The position numbers and the translations under genes were made by a program. Of a stretch of 64,000 nt of DNA, positions 47,149-59,714 are shown one piece after another. The stretch covers positions 287,109 through 351,108 of the forward strand of contig NZ_ML775961.1 of NCBI RefSeq assembly GCF_009769385.1, read 5' to 3'. The notes below the pieces were generated by a model. That model was given only the letters and a program-made list of their open reading frames with translations, ran no database searches and was not told the DNA's origin. Source of the DNA: Saccharothrix deserti. GTDB taxonomy: Bacteria > Actinomycetota > Actinomycetes > Mycobacteriales > Pseudonocardiaceae. How positions within the stretch are numbered: position 1 is the first letter of the stretch; each line of letters starts with the position of its first letter.

Positions 47149-48438
47149 CTAGCCCTTCCCGACCCGCTTGGTCACCGTCGACCGGGTGTCCAGCGTCATC
47201 TCGTCCGCGTCGGCCACCCGCGCCCGCAGCTTCACCGTCCCGGTCCTCGGGTCCTCCACGTCCACCACCTTGGCCAGCAGCTTCGCCGTGTCCGTGTTCC
47301 CAGACTCGTGCGCCAGCTTCACCGCCCGACCCAGCTTCGCCGTCGCCCGACCGACGTCACCGGCCTTGCGCGCCTCCAGACCGTCCTGGATCGCCTCCGC
47401 CAACTCCGCCTGCCCGGTGTAGTGGGCGACCTCGGAGTTGATCCGGGTCGACAACACCGTGTCGTCGGTCCACGTCGCCAGCACCCGCCCCTGTCCCAGG
47501 ACCTCACCCGAGGGCCCGACCAGGCTGACCCGCGACGCCAGCATCCGGTCGCCGACCTTCGCCGGCTTCACCCGCACGCACAGGTGGTAGTCGCGGCTCT
47601 CCGCCCCGGCCCACGCCCCGGTCGGGTACTCACCCGTGCGCGGCCCCGCCTCCACCCGCCGCCCGGTCAGGTCCAGCAACCCCGGCGACGCCTGCTTCAG
47701 GAACCGGACCTGCGCGCCCTCCGGCGTCCACAACCGCAGCGACACGTCCGCCATCGCCTTGCCCATCGCGTTCGCCGCCATGGACCGGAAGTCGTCGGCC
47801 AACCCCTGCGGGTCGGCCACGATGTCCACCGTCCCCAACAGCGCCTCGGAGATCCGGCGCAGCTCCGACACCTGCCAGTCCGTGCCCACACCCCGGCAGT
47901 CGCAGGTGAAGCTGCCCGCCACCTCGTCCAGCACCCGCGCCAACTGCTGCGGCGTCTCGTGCTGGTTCTCGCCGTCGGTCAACAGGATCGCGTGCTTCGG
48001 CCCGCCCGAGTGCACGGCGAACAGGTTGTCGGCCAACACCAGCCAGCGACCGATCGCCGTGCCGCCGTCCGCGCGCAACCGCTGCACCGCCTCCTTCGCC
48101 GCCGCCCGCGTCCGCGGACCCGCCAACTCCAGCGCCTGGATCCGCGGGTAGACCATCCGGGCCGTGTCCGTGCCCGCGACCACCGCGAACCGCACCCCGT
48201 CGCGCAGCGTGTCGATCGCCGCCGCGGTCGCCTGCTTGGCCGCGGCCAGCTTCGTCGGCGGGTACCGCATCGACCCGGACGTGTCCACGATGATCACCTC
48301 GGCCGCGTCTGCCGACGCCACCGGCGCCACGTCGGCGGCCGTCCCGGTCGCGGTCACCGTAACGATCGCGTTGACCTCCGCGGCACCCTCCGGCAGGTAC
48401 TCGTTCTGGAACACCTCGACGGCGAACTCAAGCGCCAT
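47149..48438 (-). CDS. vWA-domain protein
   Basis: 429-aa von Willebrand A-domain protein. The MIDAS metal site is D52-x-S54-x-S56 (VDTSGS), with the later Thr in DGGTAIG and Asp in LLTDGENQ. An N-terminal beta segment with FQNEYLPEG and a C-terminal helical part after the vWA domain resemble TerY-type scaffold proteins that accompany kinase/phosphatase pairs. The start is ATG 48438; a GTG two codons upstream is possible. It overlaps the end of the PP2C gene by 11 bases. Confidence 0.85.
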   Translation of the reverse strand: MALEFAVEVFQNEYLPEGAAEVNAIVTVTATGTAADVAPVASADAAEVIIVDTSGSMRYPPTKLAAAKQATAAAIDTLRDGVRFAVVAGTDTARMVYPRIQALELAGPRTRAAAKEAVQRLRADGGTAIGRWLVLADNLFAVHSGGPKHAILLTDGENQHETPQQLARVLDEVAGSFTCDCRGVGTDWQVSELRRISEALLGTVDIVADPQGLADDFRSMAANAMGKAMADVSLRLWTPEGAQVRFLKQASPGLLDLTGRRVEAGPRTGEYPTGAWAGAESRDYHLCVRVKPAKVGDRMLASRVSLVGPSGEVLGQGRVLATWTDDTVLSTRINSEVAHYTGQAELAEAIQDGLEARKAGDVGRATAKLGRAVKLAHESGNTDTAKLLAKVVDVEDPRTGTVKLRARVADADEMTLDTRSTVTKRVGKG

Positions 48439-49396
48439 GCCCACCCCGCAGTTGAACGACGACCACCGTGATGTTGTCGTGCCCGCCGGCCTTCAACGCG
48501 ACCTCCACCAGCTCCCGCGCCACCTCGATCGGCGTCACCCCGCGCGGCAGCACCTCCAGCAGGTCCTCCGGCTCCGGCACGTAGTTCCACAACCCGTCGC
48601 TGCACAGCACCAGCAGACCCGGCGTCTCCACCTTGAACGTCACCGTCTGCGGCGCCTCGATCCCCGAGTCCGCGCCCAACCACCGCGACAGCACGTGCGC
48701 CCGCCGGTCGGTCAGCGCCTCCTCCTCGGTCAGCACGCCCTCCGCGACCAGCTGCGCCGCCCACGTGTCGTCCGTGGTCAACCGCGCCGCACCGGTCTCG
48801 GCCACCAGGTAGGCGCGGCTGTCGCCGACCCAGCCCACCGTCGCCGAATCGTCGGTCATCACCGCCGACACGAACGTGCAGGACGGCGCCACCTCGGCCG
48901 CCTCCGGCCGCGCCAACCGGCTCACCGCCTCGTTCGCCGCGATCACCGCGTCCGTCGTGGCCACCTCGGCGTCCGACCCCGACTGCAACCCGGTGAGCAG
49001 CACGTCCACCGCCGTGTCCACCGCCGTCTGCGACGCCTGCTCGGCCCGCTCCGACGACGCCACCCCGTCGCACACCACCACCGCGACACCACGTCCCCGG
49101 ACCCGGCCGAACGCCATCGAGTCCTCGTTGCGCTGCCGCCGCTTGCCCCGGTCGCTCACCCCCGCCACACCGGGCAGCACGAACTCCACCCGGTCACGCG
49201 CCGACGGACGCGCCCGCCCGCACTGCTCGCAGAACCCGTCCGCGTCGAACTCCTCACCGCCGCACACGCACATCGGCGGCCACTGCGCACCCGGACCACC
49301 CACCGGGGTCCGCTGCACGCGCAGGTTCCGCCCGCACGCCTCGCAGAACCGATCCTGCGCCGACACCGGCGACGAGCACTCGGGACAAGACTCCAT
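48428..49396 (-). CDS. PP2C-family Ser/Thr phosphatase with zinc ribbons
   Basis: 322-aa metal-dependent protein phosphatase. Metal-binding Asp motifs are RNEDSMA, VVCDGVA, CSDGLWNY and HDNITVV. Two N-terminal zinc ribbons (CPECS..FCEACG and CVCGG..FCEQCG) precede the catalytic domain. It probably reverses phosphorylation by the nearby PknG. The start has GAGGAG upstream. In the ancestral operon it would follow pknG directly; a TnpB element now lies in between. Confidence 0.88.
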   Translation of the reverse strand: MESCPECSSPVSAQDRFCEACGRNLRVQRTPVGGPGAQWPPMCVCGGEEFDADGFCEQCGRARPSARDRVEFVLPGVAGVSDRGKRRQRNEDSMAFGRVRGRGVAVVVCDGVASSERAEQASQTAVDTAVDVLLTGLQSGSDAEVATTDAVIAANEAVSRLARPEAAEVAPSCTFVSAVMTDDSATVGWVGDSRAYLVAETGAARLTTDDTWAAQLVAEGVLTEEEALTDRRAHVLSRWLGADSGIEAPQTVTFKVETPGLLVLCSDGLWNYVPEPEDLLEVLPRGVTPIEVARELVEVALKAGGHDNITVVVVQLRGGHGA

Positions 49397-49472
49397 CAGG
49401 TTCTCCTCAAGCGAACCGTAGCCTTCGGGCGACAGGGGAATCGAGGTCGGCCCGTCAGCGCCGTCGTGTCGC

Positions 49473-49500
49473 TACCGAACCTGTGTTCGACTGCTCGGTA
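49473..49500. repeat. Possible left-end hairpin of the TnpB element
   Basis: TACCGA and TCGGTA form a 6-bp stem 22-49 bases before the TnpB start. IS200/IS605-type elements carry such subterminal structures, but the left boundary could not be fixed because no transposition-site motif is certain. Confidence 0.3.
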
Positions 49501-49521
49501 AGGTGAGCGGGTGGGGGTGCG

Positions 49522-50733
49522 GTGGTGAGGCGGTCGTTCAAGTTCCTGTTGCGGCCGACCGCGAAGCAGACGCAGGCGCTGTCGGCGATGCTGCGGGACC
49601 ACTGCGCTCTCTACAACGCGGCGTTGCAGGAGCGGCGGGACGCCTACCGGCACGTGTCGCGAACGACGGTCCGGTACGGGGACCAGTCGGCGCAGCTGAA
49701 GGACATCCGCGGGTTCGACCCGGATCAGGCGCGGTGGTCGTTCTCCTCGCAGCAGGCGACGCTGCGCTGGCTGGACAGGGCGATGCGGGCGTTCTTCCGG
49801 CGGGTGAGGGCCGGACGGACACCGGGCCATCCGAGGTTCCGGTCGGCGGCGAGGTTCGACACCGTCGAGTTCCCCCGGGACGGGGACGGCTGTCGCTGGG
49901 ACTCCACCCCGCACGACCCGGTCACCTGCGTACGTCTGCAGGGTGTCGGGCACGTCCGGGTGCACCGGCACCGGCCCGTGCGGGGCCGGGTCAAGACGGT
50001 GTCGGTGAAGCGGGAGGGCAACCGCTGGTTCGTGGTGCTGTCCTGCGACGACGTCCCCAGCGCGCCGCTGCCGCCGACCGACCGGCAGGTGGGGGTCGAC
50101 GTGGGCGTGACGCACTTCCTGACCACCAGTGACGGTGTCCACGTCGCCAACCCGCGCTACCTCAGGGCCACCGCGGACCGGCTCGCCGACGCCCAACGCA
50201 CCCTGGCCCGGTTCGGTCGGGTCCACCGCGACAGGCGCAGCCGCCGCCACCGCGCGGCGGTCGCCAAGGTCGCCGCACTGCACGGCAAGGTCCGCCGCCA
50301 ACGCTTGGACCACGCCCACAAGACCGCACTGCACCTGGTCCGCACCGCCGACGTCATCGCCCACGAAGCGCTGACGGTGGCGAACATGGTCCGCCGCCCG
50401 TCCCCGCGCCCCGCCGGGGACGGATCGTTCGAGCCGAACCGTGCCGCCGCCAAGGCGGGTTTGAACAAGGCGATCCTGGACACCGGTTGGCGGATGTTCC
50501 TGGGAATCCTCGCGCACAAGGCAGCATGCGCCGGTCGCGAACTGATCCCCGTGAACCCCGCCGACACGTCCCGGACCTGCCCGGAATGCCGGCACACCGC
50601 CAAGGCCAACCGCCACGGCGAGGACTTCCGGTGCGTCTCGTGCGGGCACACCGGACACGCCGACGTCGTCGGCGCACGCAACATCGCACACAGGGCCGGG
50701 CTGGTCCTGCGCGACACCACACCGGTGGCTTAG
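49522..50733 (+). CDS. tnpB: TnpB RNA-guided nuclease (IS200/IS605, IS1341-like)
   Basis: 403-aa TnpB. The split RuvC site is complete: D193 (VGVDVGVTHF), E282 (AHEALTV) and D381 (HADVVGARN). The zinc finger is C353-x2-C356 and C371-x2-C374. TnpB cuts DNA guided by an RNA transcribed from its own 3' end. No TnpA transposase gene is present, so this is a TnpB-only element. It lies on the plus strand inside a minus-strand operon, between pknG and the PP2C gene. Start is GTG 49522. Confidence 0.93.
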   Translation: MVRRSFKFLLRPTAKQTQALSAMLRDHCALYNAALQERRDAYRHVSRTTVRYGDQSAQLKDIRGFDPDQARWSFSSQQATLRWLDRAMRAFFRRVRAGRTPGHPRFRSAARFDTVEFPRDGDGCRWDSTPHDPVTCVRLQGVGHVRVHRHRPVRGRVKTVSVKREGNRWFVVLSCDDVPSAPLPPTDRQVGVDVGVTHFLTTSDGVHVANPRYLRATADRLADAQRTLARFGRVHRDRRSRRHRAAVAKVAALHGKVRRQRLDHAHKTALHLVRTADVIAHEALTVANMVRRPSPRPAGDGSFEPNRAAAKAGLNKAILDTGWRMFLGILAHKAACAGRELIPVNPADTSRTCPECRHTAKANRHGEDFRCVSCGHTGHADVVGARNIAHRAGLVLRDTTPVA

Positions 50734-54406
<3,673 letters not shown>

Positions 54407-54407
54407 G

Positions 54408-55388
54408 TCAGTCCCGGTACACGGCGACGGGCGGGGCCGGGGGAGCACCGAGCCACCGCCGGTGGATCGACGCCCACGTGCCGTCCGCGCGCAACCGCTC
54501 CAGCAGCGCGTTGACGAACCGCACGAAGTCCTCGTCCGCCTTGTGGAACGCCATCCCGTACGGCTCGGCGGTGAACTGCGGGCCGACCACCTTCGTGTAG
54601 GGGTCCTGCGCGGCGAACCCGGCCAGGATCGTGTCGTCGGTGGAGATCGCGTCCACCTGCCCCTGCTGGAGCATCACCAGGCAGTCCGTCCAGTTCGGCA
54701 CCGACACCGCCACCGGCTTCGACGGCGCCGCCGCCACGTTGGCCAGCGAACTGGACCCCTTCGTCGCGCACACCCGCTTGCCGCCCAACGACTCGATGCC
54801 CGTCACCTCCGAGTTCGACGGCACCAGCACCCGCTGCCCGGCGTGGTAGTAGACGGTGGAGAAGTTGACCCGCTGCCAGCGCTCGCAGTTCACCGTCATG
54901 GTGCGCACCACGATGTCCACCCTGCGCTCCTCCAGGGCCGGCATGCGCTCGTCGGAGGTCAGCACCTTGAACTGGATCGCGCCCGGATCGCCGAAGATCG
55001 CCCGCGCGACCTCCCTCGCCATGTCGACGTCGAAACCCTCCAACTCGCCGGAGAACGGGTTGCGGAACCCCATCAGGTAGGTGTTCTGGTCCACGCCCAC
55101 CACCAGTCGGCCGTGCGCCTGGATCCGCGCCATGGTCGACCCGCCCGGCATCTGCCCCGGCGTGGGCAACGGGCCCGTCGGGCGCAGGCTCGCCGTGGGA
55201 TCGCACGACGCGGGCGCCACCGTCGCACCACTGGGCGGCGCGGTCAGCTCCTCCACACCGGCCGGTCGCGGCGGCACCGCCGAGCCGCCGCCGATCGCCG
55301 GCGCGCCACTGGGCACCGGCGCGCACGCCGCCAACACCACCGCCAGCACCACGGCCGGCAGCACCGTCACCGCGGGCAGCCGTTTCAT
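54408..55388 (-). CDS. glnH: GlnH-like glutamate/aspartate-sensing lipoprotein
   Basis: 326-aa periplasmic solute-binding lipoprotein (SBP family 3). The lipobox is VVLAAC with C22. The binding fold shows GRLVVGVDQNTYLMGFRNP, LEGFDVDMAREVARAIFG, DIVVRTMTVNCERW and GTWASIHRRWLG. In Mycobacterium, GlnH binds Asp, Glu or Asn and signals through GlnX to PknG. No ABC permease or ATPase gene is adjacent, which supports a sensory role. The start overlaps the glnX stop (ATGA). Confidence 0.9.
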   Translation of the reverse strand: MKRLPAVTVLPAVVLAVVLAACAPVPSGAPAIGGGSAVPPRPAGVEELTAPPSGATVAPASCDPTASLRPTGPLPTPGQMPGGSTMARIQAHGRLVVGVDQNTYLMGFRNPFSGELEGFDVDMAREVARAIFGDPGAIQFKVLTSDERMPALEERRVDIVVRTMTVNCERWQRVNFSTVYYHAGQRVLVPSNSEVTGIESLGGKRVCATKGSSSLANVAAAPSKPVAVSVPNWTDCLVMLQQGQVDAISTDDTILAGFAAQDPYTKVVGPQFTAEPYGMAFHKADEDFVRFVNALLERLRADGTWASIHRRWLGAPPAPPVAVYRD

Positions 55389-56668
55389 CGGTACTCCTTC
55401 AGCCGCTGCCACAACCCGAACGTCGAGGCTGCCGCCGCCAGCAACGCCAGCACCACCACCGCGGGCACCGCGCCGCCCAACCCGGCCCGCGCCCGCCCGA
55501 TCGCGTCGGTCAACTCCGCCCGCGCCGCGCCGATCGCGTCCACCAGGTCCATGTCCAACTCGTCGAACGCCGTGGCCGCGCCCGTCGCGTCCCGACCCAA
55601 CGCCAGCGTCACCGCCGCCGTGTAGTCGCCGGCGTCGTCGGCCGCGCGGACCTTGCGGTGCGCCTCCTGCCACTGCGCGTGGTGGTCGACCGCCTCGATC
55701 AGCGGCGGCGTCCCGGTCGTCGCCCGCGCCCGCGTCAGCAGGTCGTCCAGGGTCTTGTCGACCTCGGCGTAGCGCTTCTCGTACGCCGCGCCGCTGCCCC
55801 GCGCCACCAACGTCAGCGTCTCGTCGCCGCGCGCGGTGAGCGTCGCGATCCGCGCCCGTGCCAGCGTGTCCACCAGCGACGCCTCGTTCTTGCTGGCGGA
55901 GGCGTTGTAGACCACGACCAGGCTCGCGGTCAGCACCCACAGCAGCGAGATCGCGGTCAACGCGGTCGCCACCAGCAGACCGGGGTTGAACACCCGGTTC
56001 GTCTTGCGGGTCAGGTACCGCTGCGCGAACACCAGCACCGCCAACGCCAGCGCGCCCAGCAGGAACTCCAGCCACGGCAGCGACCCGGCGTCCTCCAGGT
56101 CGCGCACCACGTCCCCGGTCTCCACCTCGTACAGGCCCTGCGCGGCGGGCAGCATCTGCTCCCGCATCAGCGTGGACGCCTCCCGCAGGTACGCCGCGCC
56201 CACCGGGTTGCCCTGCCGGTTGTGCGCGCGGGCCGTCTCGACCAGACCCGTGTACACCGGCAACTGGCCCGACAGCGTGGACAGCGACTCGGTCAGCTCG
56301 GGGGAACGGGTGATCTCGCTGGTCGCCGCCGACAACGCCGCGGCCGCCTTCGCCACGTCGGCCTCGTACCGCTGCCGCAGCACCGCCGACTCCACACCAC
56401 CGGACAGGAACGCGCTCGACGCCGTGGCGTCCGCGTCCGCCATCGCCCGGTAGACCTCCTGGGCGGCGAACGCCAGCGGCTCACTGCGGTCGGCCAACGC
56501 CTCCAACGCGTCCGACCGGCGCTGCACCGCGCCCGCCGTCAACGCCCCGACCAGCAGGCTCACCACGATCAGCAGCAGGGCCAGCAGGCTCAGCCGACCC
56601 GGCGTGCTGCGGGCCAGACCGGTTACCCGGCGCAGGGCACCGCGATTCCGCTGAGCCTCGACCAGCAC
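55385..56668 (-). CDS. glnX: GlnX-like membrane sensor protein
   Basis: 427-aa membrane protein with four transmembrane segments, near residues 25-48, in the middle (two close together) and at the C-terminus. They enclose two extracytoplasmic helical domains. This matches GlnX, the transmembrane link between GlnH and PknG. The GTG start at 56668 has GGGAAGGAGG upstream and is the first gene of the operon. The extracellular helical regions (AFAAQEVYRAMADADATA) resemble four-helix sensor bundles. Confidence 0.88.
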   Translation of the reverse strand: MLVEAQRNRGALRRVTGLARSTPGRLSLLALLLIVVSLLVGALTAGAVQRRSDALEALADRSEPLAFAAQEVYRAMADADATASSAFLSGGVESAVLRQRYEADVAKAAAALSAATSEITRSPELTESLSTLSGQLPVYTGLVETARAHNRQGNPVGAAYLREASTLMREQMLPAAQGLYEVETGDVVRDLEDAGSLPWLEFLLGALALAVLVFAQRYLTRKTNRVFNPGLLVATALTAISLLWVLTASLVVVYNASASKNEASLVDTLARARIATLTARGDETLTLVARGSGAAYEKRYAEVDKTLDDLLTRARATTGTPPLIEAVDHHAQWQEAHRKVRAADDAGDYTAAVTLALGRDATGAATAFDELDMDLVDAIGAARAELTDAIGRARAGLGGAVPAVVVLALLAAAASTFGLWQRLKEYR

Positions 56669-56796
56669 GACCGCCTCCTTCCCGAGGTGATCGGCGCCAC
56701 TCGCCGCACCGTTAGCGTAGATCGAAATCCACCAATCAGGACGCGATTGGACCGAACCGGCCCGCCGGCCGCTGCTACTGGCCTGATCTTTTCGGG

Positions 56797-56808
56797 GGTT
56801 GGCCAACC
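56797..56808. promoter_or_regulatory. 12-bp perfect palindrome in the glnX/oxidoreductase intergenic region
   Basis: GGTTGGCCAACC lies 43 bases before the oxidoreductase start and 129 bases before glnX. It could be a repressor site for either gene. The half-site GTTGG/CCAAC recurs upstream of the MarR gene at 63186. Confidence 0.4.
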
Positions 56809-56850
56809 GGCCGCTGGCCGAACCCGGACACATCGACGACGATCGAAGTC

Positions 56851-57789
56851 ATGAGTTCAATGCGCGCCATCAGCCAGACCCGACTCGGCGGCCCGGAGGT
56901 GCTGCACGAGGTCACCCTCCCCAAACCCCAACCCGGCCCCACCGAGGTCCTGGTCAGGGTCCACGCCGCCGGGGTGAACCCGGTCGACGCGAAGACCCGC
57001 CAGGCGCCCAACCTGCTCGGCGAACCACCGTTCGTGCTGGGCTGGGACGTGTCCGGCGTGGTCGAGGAGGTCGGCTACGGGGTGACCGTGCACCGGCCCG
57101 GCGACGAGGTCTTCGGCATGCCGCTGTTCCCGCGCCAGGCCGGCGCTTACGCCGAGTACGTCGTCGCACCCTCCCGCCACTTCGCCCGCAAGCCGAGCAC
57201 GCTGGACCACCCGCACGCCGCCGCCCTGCCGCTGGTCGGCCTCACCGCCTGGCAGAGCCTGGTCGAGACCGCCGACCTCCGAGCCGGTCAACGGGTCCTC
57301 GTGCACGCCGCCGCGGGCGGTGTCGGGCACGTCGCCGTGCAGATCGCCAAGGCCCGGGGCGCCCACGTCATCGGCACCGCCAGCGCCGGCAAGCACGACT
57401 TCGTCCGCAGCCTGGGCGTCGACGAGGTCGTGGACTACACCGCGGTCGACTTCGCCGACGCGGTGCGGGACGTGGACGTCGCGTTCGACACCGTCGGCGG
57501 CGACATCGCGGCCCGTTCCGTGCCCACGGTCAAGGACGGCGGGATCGTGGTGACCATCCTCGGCGGCGGCTACGGCCAGTTGGTCGAGGCCGCGGGCACG
57601 CGCGTCCGCACCGCCGTCGTGCTGTGCGAACCGGACCGGCACGGGCTGCTCGCGCTGGCCGAACTCGCCGAGAACGGCGTGCTGCGCCCCGAACTGGACT
57701 CGGTGCTGCCGCTGGCCGAGGCCGCCAAGGCGCACGAGTTGATCGACTCCGGCCACACCAAGGGCAAGATCGTGCTCACCGTCGTCTGA
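56851..57789 (+). CDS. MDR-family NADP-dependent quinone oxidoreductase
   Basis: 312-aa zinc-free medium-chain dehydrogenase/reductase. The N-terminal GroES-like domain reads AISQTRLGGPEVLHEV and AAGVNPVDAKTR; the cofactor-binding motif is HAAAGGVGHVAVQIAKARGA (AxxGGVG). It reduces quinones or enones with NADPH. Divergent from glnX. It converges on the NADAR gene, with a 14-bp overlap of the ends. Confidence 0.88.
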   Translation: MSSMRAISQTRLGGPEVLHEVTLPKPQPGPTEVLVRVHAAGVNPVDAKTRQAPNLLGEPPFVLGWDVSGVVEEVGYGVTVHRPGDEVFGMPLFPRQAGAYAEYVVAPSRHFARKPSTLDHPHAAALPLVGLTAWQSLVETADLRAGQRVLVHAAAGGVGHVAVQIAKARGAHVIGTASAGKHDFVRSLGVDEVVDYTAVDFADAVRDVDVAFDTVGGDIAARSVPTVKDGGIVVTILGGGYGQLVEAAGTRVRTAVVLCEPDRHGLLALAELAENGVLRPELDSVLPLAEAAKAHELIDSGHTKGKIVLTVV

Positions 57790-58279
57790 GCCGGTCCCGC
57801 ACGTCCATCAGGGCCTCACCCAGCAGGTTCAGGCCCAACCAGGTGCTCGGGTCGGCCGCGCGCCCGTCGTCCGCGGCCAACCCGATGCCCCAGACCCGGT
57901 CCAACGGGCTCGCCTCCACCAGCACCCGGTCCCCGGTGCGCAGCAGGTAGTCCCGCAGGTCGTCGTGCGCGCCGAACTTCGCCAGGTTCCCGCGCACCAC
58001 GATGTCCAGCCGCGCGGCCGCCCACGCGTCCTCGTCGAACCCGCGCACCTGGCGGCCCAGCGCCTTCGCCTCACCGGGCGTGCGCGCCGCGAGCACCCGG
58101 GCGGCGGTGTCCTCGTCGCCGAACAGCAGCGCCTTGCCGCACATCATGAAGTGCTCGGCGGTCCGGTAGGTCCGCCCGTCCACCGTGAACGGCGCCTCCC
58201 ACCACTGGCTGAGGCACTGCTTGCCGACCGGCGCGCCGGGCCGTGCCTCGTGGCCCCAGAAGAACAGGTACTTCGCCAT
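57776..58279 (-). CDS. NADAR-family protein
   Basis: 167-aa NADAR/COG3236 domain protein. Characteristic stretches are FTVDGRTYRTAEHFMMCGKA, GRQVRGFDEDAWAAARLDIV and DRVWGIGL. NADAR enzymes hydrolyse N-glycosidic bonds, including ADP-ribose on DNA guanine in toxin-antitoxin and phage-defence settings, or riboflavin-pathway intermediates (RibX). No toxin gene such as DarT or a DNA-modifying partner lies next to it, so its role is open. The chosen ATG is the family start. Confidence 0.85.
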   Translation of the reverse strand: MAKYLFFWGHEARPGAPVGKQCLSQWWEAPFTVDGRTYRTAEHFMMCGKALLFGDEDTAARVLAARTPGEAKALGRQVRGFDEDAWAAARLDIVVRGNLAKFGAHDDLRDYLLRTGDRVLVEASPLDRVWGIGLAADDGRAADPSTWLGLNLLGEALMDVRDRLRRR

Positions 58280-58488
58280 GGGGTAGACGGTGTCACACGG
58301 CAACCTCGCCCCAGCCCGCACGTCCTGCTCATCATGCGAGTGATCATCGTGTTCGCCGCCGTCCTGGCCTACCTGGGAGGCCGCCCGGTCCTCCACCGGT
58401 GAGGGCGAGTCCGCACGATGACGCTGCGCGGAGTCGTCTTCACCGCCCTCGCCGCCTGGCTGCACGACCACCCGGCGGGGTTCAAGGG

Positions 58489-59064
58489 TTAGCGCGGCGG
58501 CAGGGGCAACGGCAGCGCGGGCAGCCCGTCCATGCTGACCGCGTTGTAGTCCTTGCTCTCGCAGTAGGCCGCGAATTCCTCGTCGGACTTGCGGCCGAAG
58601 TAGTCCTCGTGCAGCGTCCGCTCACCCCGGTAGTCCATGAACGGCACGGCGAACCCGCAGGTGTCGCTGATCAGCTTCGCGGTCACCACCACGACCGCGC
58701 GCAGCGCGGGCCCGTCCGCCTCGCCGAACCCGGCCACCAGCTCGGGGAACCTCGGGTCGTCGCGGAACACCGGCTCGCCCGTCCCGTGCACCCGCACGAT
58801 GTTCGGCGGACCGTCGAACGCGCACCACATGAGCGTGATCCGGCCGTTCTCCCGCAGGTGGGCGATGGTCTCCGCGTGGCTGCCACCGAAGTCCAGGTAC
58901 GCCACCCGCTGGTCGTCCAGCACCCGCCAGGTGCCCTTGCGGCCCTTCGGCGACACGTTCACGTGCCCGTCGGCCGACAGCGGCGCGGTGGCGGTGAAGA
59001 ACACCGGCTGTTCCTCGATGAACTCGCGCAGACGTCCTTCGATCCGTGCATAGGTTTTCCCCAT
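58489..59064 (-). CDS. Pyridoxamine 5'-phosphate oxidase-family protein
   Basis: 191-aa split-barrel flavin-binding protein (PNPOx-like). It begins RLREFIEEQPVFFTATAPLSADGHVNVS and contains GTWRVLDDQRVAYLDFGGS and NGRITLMWCAF. Members bind FMN or F420 and act as reductases or biliverdin/haem binders. Substrate unknown. It is followed 22 bases upstream (in its reverse sense) by the monooxygenase-like gene with the same direction. Confidence 0.82.
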   Translation of the reverse strand: MGKTYARIEGRLREFIEEQPVFFTATAPLSADGHVNVSPKGRKGTWRVLDDQRVAYLDFGGSHAETIAHLRENGRITLMWCAFDGPPNIVRVHGTGEPVFRDDPRFPELVAGFGEADGPALRAVVVVTAKLISDTCGFAVPFMDYRGERTLHEDYFGRKSDEEFAAYCESKDYNAVSMDGLPALPLPLPPR

Positions 59065-59086
59065 GCCGCCAGTATCGCCGCCCGCG

Positions 59087-59617
59087 TCACTCGCCGACGA
59101 CCCGGTATCGCTTGACGCCGGCCTTCTTGAGAGCGGGGAACGACTGGACGCGTTGCCACTCGGGCGCGAGACCGACCGAGCCGTTGCCGCGCGCCAACGC
59201 GTCCTTGTGCGCCTGGGCCGACGTCCACTCGGCGTAGTTCAGCATCCGCATCCCGTCCTCGCTCACGTGGAAGGTCGCGGAGATCCCGCCGGGGTGCGGC
59301 ACCTCGTCGGCCGCCAGCGCCGCGAACACCAGGTCGATCCACTCCTCGGCGACGTCGGGCCGGTCGAACTCCGCCGTCACCAGCACCACGCACCCCACCG
59401 GCCGCTCCGGCTCGGCCAGGCCACCGGACCGGTAACGGCGGTAGGCGACCGCCCCGTCCACGTTCGCCGGGCCGGACCACTGCGAGTAGGTGACGACGTC
59501 GCCGCTGTCGAGGTGCTCCAGCCACCGCACGTCCAGCAGGCCGTCGGGACGCGGTTCGAACGGCACACGGCCGTGGTTGACGAGCACGAGCTTGGCGTCT
59601 TCACGAGTCAGATCCAT
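59087..59617 (-). CDS. Antibiotic biosynthesis monooxygenase-like ABM-domain protein
   Basis: 176-aa protein with two ferredoxin-like ABM-type halves: VVTYSQWSGPANVDGAVAYR near the middle and MRMLNYAEWTSAQAHKDALA in the second half. The family includes cofactor-free monooxygenases and small dimeric stress proteins. The ATG 59617 gives a normal N-terminus. Function is not assigned. Confidence 0.75.
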   Translation of the reverse strand: MDLTREDAKLVLVNHGRVPFEPRPDGLLDVRWLEHLDSGDVVTYSQWSGPANVDGAVAYRRYRSGGLAEPERPVGCVVLVTAEFDRPDVAEEWIDLVFAALAADEVPHPGGISATFHVSEDGMRMLNYAEWTSAQAHKDALARGNGSVGLAPEWQRVQSFPALKKAGVKRYRVVGE

Positions 59618-59714
59618 GCCACCGACGCTACGGTCGGCGCCCGTGCGGCCGCATCCGTCAGGTGACTGGTGAAACGTTGTTGCAAATGCTTGGCGACAAC
59701 ACCAGACTCCCTCC

